Positions 57,974 through 64,000 of a stretch of DNA of 64,000 nt are shown here, one piece after another; position 1 is the stretch's first letter, and the number at the start of each line of letters is the position of its first letter. The stretch is from Halomonas sp. SSL-5 (GTDB taxonomy: Bacteria > Pseudomonadota > Gammaproteobacteria > Pseudomonadales > Halomonadaceae): NCBI RefSeq assembly GCF_030708455.1, contig NZ_JAUYWF010000003.1, forward strand, positions 186,001 through 250,000, in the 5' to 3' direction. The notes under the pieces are model-generated. The model did no database searches. It saw only the letters and a program-made list of their open reading frames with translations, and was not told where the DNA came from. The position numbers were made by a program, and so were the translations under genes.

Positions 57974-60235
57974 ATGACCATGGATATCCAGGTGGCGGAG
58001 GGCGACGTCGAACGCCTCTCGCTGCGCGAGTACACCGAGAAGGCGTACCTCGACTACTCGATGTACGTCATCCTCGACCGGGCGCTGCCGCATATCGGCG
58101 ACGGCATGAAGCCGGTGCAGCGCCGCATCGTCTACGCCATGCGTGAGCTGGCCCTCAACGCCAGCGCCAAGTACAAGAAGTCGGCGCGTACCGTCGGCGA
58201 CGTACTGGGCAAGTTCCACCCCCACGGCGACAGCGCCTGCTACGAGGCCATGGTGTTGATGGCCCAGCCGTTCAGCTACCGCTACCCGTTGGTGGATGGC
58301 CAGGGCAACTGGGGCAGCCCCGACGACCCCAAGTCGTTTGCCGCCATGCGCTACACCGAGGCGCGGCTGTCGAAGTTCGCCGAGGTATTGCTGGCCGAGC
58401 TGGGCCAGGGCACCGTGGACTGGACCCCCAACTTCGACGGCACCATGAACGAGCCGGTGGTGCTGCCGGCGCGCCTGCCCCACGTGCTGCTCAACGGCGG
58501 CACCGGCATCGCCGTGGGTATGGCGACGGACATACCGCCCCACAATGTGAATGAGGTGGTCGAGGCCACCTGCCACCTGCTGCGCCACCCCGAGGCGACC
58601 ACCGCCGACCTGGTCCAGCACCTGCCGGCACCGGACTTCCCCACCGAGGCGGAGATCATCACGCCCCGTGCGGACCTGAGGAAGCTCTACGAGAGCGGGC
58701 GTGGCTCGGTGAAGCTGCGCGCCCGCTACGTGATGGAGGAGGGCAGCATCGTGGTGACCGCGCTGCCCTATCAGGTCAGCGGGGCCAAGATCCTCGAGCA
58801 GATCGCCGCCCAGATGCAGGCCAAGAAGCTGCCCATGGTGGCCGACCTGCGCGACGAGTCGACCCACGAGGAGCCGACTCGGCTGGTGATCGAGCCGCGC
58901 TCCAACCGCGTGGATATCGAGGCGCTGATGGCGCACCTGTTCGCCACCACCGACCTCGAGAAGAACATCCGCGTCAACATGAACGTGATTGGCCTGGACG
59001 GCCGCCCGCGGGTGATGGCGCTGCCCGATATGCTCGGCGAGTGGCTGCGCTTCCGCCGCTCCACGGTGCGCCGGCGCCTGGAACACCGCCTGGGCAAGGT
59101 GGAGGACCGCCTCCACCTCCTCGAGGGCCTGCTGATCGCCTACCTCAATATCGACGAGGTGATTCGCATCATCCGTGAGGAGGACGCGCCCAAGCCCGCG
59201 CTGATGGAGGCCTTCGGTCTCAGCGACCGCCAGGCCGAGGCGATCCTCGAGCTGCGCCTGCGCCACCTGGCCAAGCTCGAGGAGATGAAGATCCGCGGCG
59301 AGCAGGATGAGCTCGAGGCCGAGCGCGCACGCCTCCAGGAGCTGCTCGGCAACGAGGCGGCGCTCACCGACCTGATCGAGGAGGAGCTGCGTGCTGCCGC
59401 CGAGGCCCACGGCGACCCCCGCCGTTCCCCCATCGTCGAGCGCGAGGAGTCCCGGGCGCTCTCCGAGGTCGAGCTGGTGGGTGCCGATCCCGTCACCGTG
59501 GTGCTCTCCGAGAAGGGCTGGATCCGCAGTGCCAAGGGCCACGAGATAGACCCCGCCGGGCTCTCCTACAAGGCCGGCGACCGCTTTGCCCTGGCCGCCC
59601 GCGGCAAGACCAACCAGCCGCTGGTGCTGCTCGACGACACCGGCCGCGCCTACACCCTGCAGGCCCATAACCTGCCCAGTGCCCGGGGCCAGGGCGAGCC
59701 GGTGACCAGCCGGGTCAATGTGGTGGCCGGCGCCCATATGGCCGGGGTGATGCTGGCGCCGCCGGCCACCCGCTACCTGCTCGGCTCCGACGGCGGCTAT
59801 GGCTTCGTGGCCCGCCTCGGGGAGCTGGTGGGCAAGAACAAGTCGGGCAAGTCGGTGCTGACGGTGCCCAAGGGGTGCAACGTGCTGCCGCCGGTTCAGG
59901 TGCCGGAGGGCGAGGGGGCGCTGGTCGCGGCGGTCTCCAACGAGGGGCGCCTGCTGCTCTTCCTCCTGGCGGAGCTGCCGGAGATGGCCAAGGGCAAGGG
60001 CAACAAGATGATCGATATCCCCGGCCCCCGGGCGGCGCGCCGCGAGGAGTTCGTGCGCGACCTGGTGGTGCTGCCGAAAGGCGCGGCGCTGGTGGTGCAT
60101 GCCGGCAAGCGTCACCTGACCCTCAAGGCCGACGATCTGGCGTATTATCTCGGCGAGCGCGGCCGGCGTGGCAGCAAGCTGCCCCGCGGGCTGCAGAAGG
60201 TCGACAGGTTGGAAGCGTTGAACGGCGACAGCTGA
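57974..60235 (+). CDS. parC: DNA topoisomerase IV subunit A
   Basis: DNA-cleaving subunit of topoisomerase IV, 753 residues. The quinolone-resistance region reads [13 protein letters not shown], with Ser and Glu at the two classic resistance positions (wild-type pattern), and the catalytic tyrosine is in [12 protein letters not shown]. Beta-propeller repeats fill the C-terminus. The ATG at 57974 lies about 78 bases after the inverted-repeat element. Confidence 0.97.
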   Translation: MTMDIQVAEGDVERLSLREYTEKAYLDYSMYVILDRALPHIGDGMKPVQRRIVYAMRELALNASAKYKKSARTVGDVLGKFHPHGDSACYEAMVLMAQPFSYRYPLVDGQGNWGSPDDPKSFAAMRYTEARLSKFAEVLLAELGQGTVDWTPNFDGTMNEPVVLPARLPHVLLNGGTGIAVGMATDIPPHNVNEVVEATCHLLRHPEATTADLVQHLPAPDFPTEAEIITPRADLRKLYESGRGSVKLRARYVMEEGSIVVTALPYQVSGAKILEQIAAQMQAKKLPMVADLRDESTHEEPTRLVIEPRSNRVDIEALMAHLFATTDLEKNIRVNMNVIGLDGRPRVMALPDMLGEWLRFRRSTVRRRLEHRLGKVEDRLHLLEGLLIAYLNIDEVIRIIREEDAPKPALMEAFGLSDRQAEAILELRLRHLAKLEEMKIRGEQDELEAERARLQELLGNEAALTDLIEEELRAAAEAHGDPRRSPIVEREESRALSEVELVGADPVTVVLSEKGWIRSAKGHEIDPAGLSYKAGDRFALAARGKTNQPLVLLDDTGRAYTLQAHNLPSARGQGEPVTSRVNVVAGAHMAGVMLAPPATRYLLGSDGGYGFVARLGELVGKNKSGKSVLTVPKGCNVLPPVQVPEGEGALVAAVSNEGRLLLFLLAELPEMAKGKGNKMIDIPGPRAARREEFVRDLVVLPKGAALVVHAGKRHLTLKADDLAYYLGERGRRGSKLPRGLQKVDRLEALNGDS

Positions 60236-60293
60236 CAAGATGGTACCGCGGCGCCGGGTCAGCCGCGGAAACGAGAGAGCTCCTGAGGCAACC

Positions 60294-61523
60294 ATGACAC
60301 GACGAATCCTGATCCGCGCCACCGGCGCGGCGCGACCGGGCCAACTGGCCGGACTGGGTCGGGCACTGGCCACAAGCGGCGCGCGGCTGCTGGACATCAA
60401 CCAGAGCGTGACCTTCGGCATGCTCTCCCTGGAGGCCCTGGTGGGGCTCGAGCGGGAGGCCGACCTCGAGGCGGCGCTCTCGGCGGCGGGGGACGAGCTG
60501 GGCCTCGATGTCCAGGCGATCCAGGTCGCCGCCGAGGACTACCAGCGCTGGAGCAGCCAGGCCAGCCAGCCGCGGCTGATCCTGACCCTGCTGGCGCCGC
60601 ACCTGCCGGCGGGTATCCTCGCCGAGGTGGGGGCGCTCACCGCCGAGCACGACCTCACCGTGGAGCTGATCCATCGCCTCTCCGGCCGCGAGCCGCTGGA
60701 CGGTGGCGTTCCCGGCGAACACGACGCGATCCAGGGCGCCTGTGTGGAGTGCTGGCTGCGCGGCGAGGAGGTCGACCTCGACGCCCTGCGCGAGAAGGCG
60801 CTGGCGCTGGGGGCCATGCATGGCGTGGATATCGCCATCCAGGAGGACTCCATCTGGCGCCGCCATCGCCGGCTGGTCTGCTTCGACATGGACTCCACCC
60901 TGATCCAGGCCGAGGTGATCGACGAGCTGGCGCGCCGCCACGGCGTCTATGACGAGGTGGCCGAGGTCACCGAGCGGGCCATGCGCGGCGAGCTCGACTT
61001 CCAGCAGAGCTTCCGCGAGCGCATGGCGAAGCTCCGCGGCCTCGACGAGTCGGTGCTGGCCGAGATCGCCGAGCAGCTGCCGCTGATGGATGGCGTCGAG
61101 CGGCTGATGGCCCAGCTCAAGCGCCTGGGCTATCGCACCGCCATCCTTTCCGGCGGCTTCACCTACTTCGCCCGTTATCTGCAGAAGAGGCTCGGCTTCG
61201 ACGAGATCCACGCCAACGAGCTGGTGATCGAGGACGGCAAGGTGACCGGCGAGGTGCGCGAGCCGATCCTCGACGCCGACCGCAAGGCCGAGCTGTTGCG
61301 CGAGATCGCCGCGCGGGAAGGGCTCTCCATGGAGCAGACCATCGCCGTGGGCGACGGGGCCAACGACCTCAAGATGCTCGCGGCGGCCGGTCTCGGCATC
61401 GCCTTCCGCGCCAAGCCGCTGGTGCGGGCCCAGGCGCGCCACTCCATCTCGACCCTGGGGCTCGATGCGGTGCTCTACCTGATCGGCTATCGCCAGGGCG
61501 ACCTGGAGGAGTCGGCGCCGTGA
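60294..61523 (+). CDS. serB: phosphoserine phosphatase
   Basis: Last step of serine synthesis. The 409-residue product has two N-terminal ACT-like domains (about 1-175) and a C-terminal HAD domain with motif I FDMDSTLIQAEVIDELA, motif II ILSGGFTYF and motif IV VGDGANDLKML. The longer, ACT-bearing form is common in pseudomonads. The stop overlaps the ion-channel start by four bases (GTGA). Confidence 0.95.
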   Translation: MTRRILIRATGAARPGQLAGLGRALATSGARLLDINQSVTFGMLSLEALVGLEREADLEAALSAAGDELGLDVQAIQVAAEDYQRWSSQASQPRLILTLLAPHLPAGILAEVGALTAEHDLTVELIHRLSGREPLDGGVPGEHDAIQGACVECWLRGEEVDLDALREKALALGAMHGVDIAIQEDSIWRRHRRLVCFDMDSTLIQAEVIDELARRHGVYDEVAEVTERAMRGELDFQQSFRERMAKLRGLDESVLAEIAEQLPLMDGVERLMAQLKRLGYRTAILSGGFTYFARYLQKRLGFDEIHANELVIEDGKVTGEVREPILDADRKAELLREIAAREGLSMEQTIAVGDGANDLKMLAAAGLGIAFRAKPLVRAQARHSISTLGLDAVLYLIGYRQGDLEESAP

Positions 61524-62344
61524 GTTCGGGCTTCGAGGTCTGGCGCGACCGCTTCGAGCGGATGCGCGCCAACAAGCTGTTCGAGACCGCGGTCATCGCC
61601 ATCATCATCGTCTCGGCGCTGCTGATCGGCGCCAAGACCTACGAGGAGACCAACCGCTTCCAGCAGTGGCTGCTGGCCATGGACGTGGCGGTGACGGTGT
61701 TCTTCCTGGTGGAGATCCTGATCCGCATGGCCGCGGAGCGGCGCCTGCGCGACTTCTTCCGTCGCGGCTGGAACATCTTCGACTTCCTGATCGTCACCGC
61801 CAGCCTGATCCCCCTGGACGACTCCGAGATGGTGCTGCTGGCGCGACTGCTGCGCATCTTCCGGGTGCTGCGCCTGGTGTCGATGATCCCCGAGCTGCGC
61901 ATGCTGATGGCGGCGCTGGTCAAGTCGATCCCGCGCATGGGCTATGTGGCGCTGCTGATGTTCATCATCTTCTACATCTACGCGGCCATCGGCAGCTTCC
62001 TGTTCGCGGACATCGACGACTTCCTGTGGGGCAACATCTCCACCGCCATGCTCACGCTGTTCCGCATCGCCACCTTCGAGGACTGGACCGACGTGATGTA
62101 CGCCACCCAGGAGGTGTATGCCTGGAGCTGGATCTACTACCTGACCTTCATCTTCCTCACCGCCTTCATCTTCCTCAACATGATGATCGGCATCGTGCTC
62201 GACGTGATGCAGAAGGAGAGCGTGCAGATGGAGATCGAGAGCGGGGAGGGGGAGGCCGCCGAGCTCCACGGCCTGCGCAGTGACGTACGCGAACTCCGCG
62301 AGCAGTTGACGCGCATGGAGGGGCTGCTGGAGCGCCGGAGTTGA
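61520..62344 (+). CDS. voltage-gated-type ion channel (single-domain, six-helix)
   Basis: A 274-residue homotetramer-type cation channel. It has S1 near residues 22-36, S4 with regularly spaced arginines R109, R112, R115, R118 (ARLLRIFRVLRLV), and a pore with the filter T185-F-E-D-W-T-D191 before S6 (FIFLNMMIGIVLDVM). A short coiled coil follows. The filter resembles the calcium-selective engineered channel CavAb (TLDDWSD) more than sodium-selective NavAb (TLESWSM), so calcium permeation is an inference. Start GTG overlaps the serB stop. Confidence 0.9.
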   Translation: MSSGFEVWRDRFERMRANKLFETAVIAIIIVSALLIGAKTYEETNRFQQWLLAMDVAVTVFFLVEILIRMAAERRLRDFFRRGWNIFDFLIVTASLIPLDDSEMVLLARLLRIFRVLRLVSMIPELRMLMAALVKSIPRMGYVALLMFIIFYIYAAIGSFLFADIDDFLWGNISTAMLTLFRIATFEDWTDVMYATQEVYAWSWIYYLTFIFLTAFIFLNMMIGIVLDVMQKESVQMEIESGEGEAAELHGLRSDVRELREQLTRMEGLLERRS

Positions 62345-62346
62345 CA
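62341..62346 (+). promoter_or_regulatory. consensus -35 hexamer before the leu leader
   Basis: TTGACA overlaps the channel stop codon 30 bases before the leader-peptide ATG. The expected -10 region (TTCTCTA at 62364-62370) is poor. If used, transcription would start at or next to the leader ATG; a promoter further upstream is equally possible. Confidence 0.35.
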
Positions 62347-62375
62347 ACGCCCTTCAGGCCTGATTCTCTAGACAC

Positions 62376-62426
62376 ATGAACCTGACCGCGTACGACCTCG
62401 ACCTACGACTACTAGCGCTAGCCTGA
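62376..62426 (+). CDS. leuL: leucine-rich leader peptide of leuA
   Basis: A 16-codon frame reads MNLTAYDLDLRLLALA. Six of 16 residues are leucine, four of them encoded by the CTA codon, with three CTA codons within five positions (403-420 region). This is the layout of a leucine-operon attenuation leader: ribosomes slow at leucine codons when charged tRNA-Leu is scarce. No strong ribosome site precedes it. A stem (62432-62452) and a large hairpin (62589-62626) follow before leuA. Confidence 0.8.
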   Translation: MNLTAYDLDLRLLALA

Positions 62427-62588
62427 GCGCTGGCGATGCCGCCTGCATCGCCGAGTCACTGCTCCCTCGCGGAGCCCCGGTCGTCAAGAGGTCGTACCAT
62501 GTCATACATCCCCGTCGTCACAGATTGTTTCCAGGCCGCACCGGCATCGTCCCAGCGGGGCGGTGCCCAATGGTCCGTGATCTTTCGT

Positions 62589-62631
62589 ACAGCGCCCCGA
62601 CCGGCTCCCGGCCGTCGGGGCGCTGTCGTTT
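62589..62631 (+). terminator. attenuator hairpin upstream of leuA
   Basis: ACAGCGCCCCGAC and GTCGGGGCGCTGT form a perfect 13-base-pair outer stem with an inner GGC/GCC, followed by CGTTTCC, about 50 bases before the leuA ATG. The U-tract is short, but position and the leader peptide upstream make an attenuator the best reading. Confidence 0.7.
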
Positions 62632-62679
62632 CCGAACGCCAGCACGCCTGACGCCCCGTATCCAGAGGAGAACGCCGCC

Positions 62680-64000
62680 ATGATGCTCGACAACCCCGCC
62701 GCCAAGTACCGCCCCTTCGTCGCCGTGGACCTGCCCGATCGCCAGTGGCCCAATCGCCGCATCGAGCAGCCGCCCATCTGGACCAGCGTCGACCTGCGTG
62801 ATGGCAACCAGTCGCTGATCGATCCCATGGACCAGGAGCGCAAGCAGCGCCTCTTCGACCTGCTGGTGAAGGTCGGCTTCAAGGAGATCGAGGTGGGCTT
62901 TCCCTCAGCCTCCCAGACCGACTACGACTTCCTGCGCTCGCTGATCGAGAATGACCGCATTCCCGACGATGTCACCATCCAGGTGCTGACCCAGGCCCGC
63001 GATCACCTGATCGATCGCACCTTCGAGGCCCTCGAGGGGGCCAGGAACGCCATCGTCCACGTCTACAACGCCACCGATCCGATGTTCCGCCGGGTGGTGT
63101 TCGGGGTCGAAAAGCCCGAGTGCATCCGGATCGCCGTGGACGCCACCGCACGCATCAAGCAGCGCATGGAGGAGGCGCCCGGGACCAACTGGACCTTCCA
63201 GTACTCGCCGGAGCTGTTCACCACCACCGAGATGGAGTTCGCCAGGGAGATCGTCGAGGCGGTGATGGATACCTTCGGCGCCAGCGCCGACAAGCCGATG
63301 ATCGTCAACCTGCCGGCCACGGTGGAGGTCGCCACCCCCAACAACTATGCCGACCAGATCGAGTGGTTCTGCCGCAACGTCAAGGATCGTGAGGCGCTGA
63401 TCGTCAGCGTGCACCCCCACAACGACCGCGGCACCGGCGTGGCCGCCGCCGAGATGACCCTGATGGCCGGCGCCGATCGCGTGGAAGGCACCCTGTTCGG
63501 CAACGGCGAGCGCACCGGTAACGTGGATATCGTCACCCTGGCGATGAACATGTACACCCAGGGCGTTCACCCGGGGCTCGACTTCTCCAACATCACGCCG
63601 ATCATGCGCGAGGTGGAGTACTGCAACCAGTTGCCGGTTCACCCGCGGCACCCCTACGTTGGCGATCTGGTGTTCACCGCCTTCTCCGGCTCCCACCAGG
63701 ACGCCATCAAGAAGGGCATGGCCGAGCGCCGCGCCCATCCGGAAGCCGTCTGGGACGTGCCCTATCTGCCCATCGACCCGCTGGACGTGGGCCGCAGCTA
63801 CGAGGCGGTGATCCGCGTCAACAGCCAGTCCGGCAAGGGCGGAGTCTCCTACCTGCTCGAGCAGGAGCATGGCATCGAGCTGCCGCGTCGCCTCTCCATC
63901 GAGTTCAGCCAGGTGGTGCAGGAAGTCGCCGACCGCACGGGCAAGGAGATCACCTCCCAGATGATCTACCAGGCGTTTGCCGACGAGTATCTCGAGCAGA
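62680..64000 (+). CDS. leuA: 2-isopropylmalate synthase (partial, cut by window end)
   Basis: First committed step of leucine synthesis: acetyl-CoA plus 2-oxoisovalerate. About 440 codons are present. It shows the catalytic-site [13 protein letters not shown], the [15 protein letters not shown] signature and [10 protein letters not shown], and belongs to the longer alpha-isopropylmalate synthase type (N-terminus NPAAKYRPF). A second ATG follows directly at 62683; AGAGGAGA precedes. The C-terminal leucine-feedback domain lies outside the window. Confidence 0.95.
   Translation, partial: MMLDNPAAKYRPFVAVDLPDRQWPNRRIEQPPIWTSVDLRDGNQSLIDPMDQERKQRLFDLLVKVGFKEIEVGFPSASQTDYDFLRSLIENDRIPDDVTIQVLTQARDHLIDRTFEALEGARNAIVHVYNATDPMFRRVVFGVEKPECIRIAVDATARIKQRMEEAPGTNWTFQYSPELFTTTEMEFAREIVEAVMDTFGASADKPMIVNLPATVEVATPNNYADQIEWFCRNVKDREALIVSVHPHNDRGTGVAAAEMTLMAGADRVEGTLFGNGERTGNVDIVTLAMNMYTQGVHPGLDFSNITPIMREVEYCNQLPVHPRHPYVGDLVFTAFSGSHQDAIKKGMAERRAHPEAVWDVPYLPIDPLDVGRSYEAVIRVNSQSGKGGVSYLLEQEHGIELPRRLSIEFSQVVQEVADRTGKEITSQMIYQAFADEYLEQ

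Larger units (their letters stand above)
62345..62679 (+). other. leuA 5' leader region
   Basis: This 335-base stretch holds the leucine leader peptide, an eight-base-pair hairpin GGCGATGC/GCATCGCC at 62432-62452, and the strong attenuator-like stem at 62589-62626. A 71-codon frame at 62436-62651 has no family character and I do not call it a gene. Confidence 0.75.

Noticed and set aside
57947-60421. An 824-codon open frame antisense to parC
   Set aside because: Same GC-rich shadow effect; ParC motifs lie on the plus strand.
62436-62651. A 71-codon frame in the leuA leader
   Set aside because: No ribosome site, no similarity recognised, and it runs through the attenuator hairpin.

Overview
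The window is a GC-rich chromosomal segment of a gammaproteobacterium. The gene content, the DcaP-type porins and the gene orders (hslO-pckA, rppH-ptsP-lgt-thyA-folA, nudF-yqiB-cpdA, yqiA-parE-parC, cmoA-cmoB) fit a halophilic or marine lineage such as Halomonadaceae. That assignment is an inference from protein character; there is no rRNA here. I see no prophage, insertion sequence, CRISPR array or resistance island, so this is core genome with a few accessory genes.

Layout. 1-9.9 kb: Hsp33 chaperone, PEP carboxykinase, a Tat-exported MsrB, an acyl-CoA synthetase, Tex, GshA and DsbB, mostly redox, stress and carbon metabolism. 10-15.4 kb: an alpha/beta hydrolase convergent with a complete branched-chain-amino-acid-type ABC importer (binding protein, two permeases, two ATPases; genes overlapping). 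15.6-20.5 kb: an Rsd-like sigma-70 regulator and an RND efflux pump with its adaptor. 20.5-31.8 kb: malate dehydrogenase, a HAD phosphatase, RppH, PtsP (enzyme I-Ntr), a TANGO2/NRDE protein, a membrane-anchored receiver protein that looks like a decayed hybrid kinase, a TSUP permease, Lgt, ThyA, DHFR and a coiled-coil ProQ/FinO RNA-binding protein. 32-40 kb: an envelope block with a highly expressed-looking porin, an unrecognised two-lobed secreted protein, two tandem DcaP-type porins, tRNA-Arg(CCT) and an OprC-like copper TonB receptor. 40-47.8 kb: FUSC transporter, CmoM, RsmC, GreB with a DUF4160/DUF2442 pair, a periplasmic TPR protein, NudF, YqiB and CpdA. 47.9-55.2 kb: CysD-CysN, a zinc peptidase, a GlsB-like membrane protein, CmoB-CmoA and Pgi. 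55.2-64 kb: YqiA, ParE, ParC, SerB, a voltage-gated-type ion channel and LeuA (cut by the window end).

Functional threads: (i) gluconeogenesis and the carbon switch (pckA with a HexR-like operator, mdh, pgi); (ii) the wobble-uridine cmo5U/mcmo5U tRNA pathway (cmoA, cmoB and cmoM in one window); (iii) folate/dTMP (thyA-folA); (iv) sulfate activation without a fused APS kinase; (v) outer-membrane uptake of dicarboxylates and copper.

The most notable points beyond routine annotation are a 16-codon leucine-rich leader peptide plus attenuator hairpin in front of leuA, an ion channel whose selectivity filter (TFEDWTD) resembles engineered calcium-selective bacterial channels, a HexR-like palindrome before pckA, a receiver protein with an arginine in place of the phosphorylatable histidine, a two-domain secreted protein of unknown function, and a 92-bp inverted-repeat element between parE and parC. 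Gene functions rest on reading of translated sequence and remembered family motifs; no database search was run.
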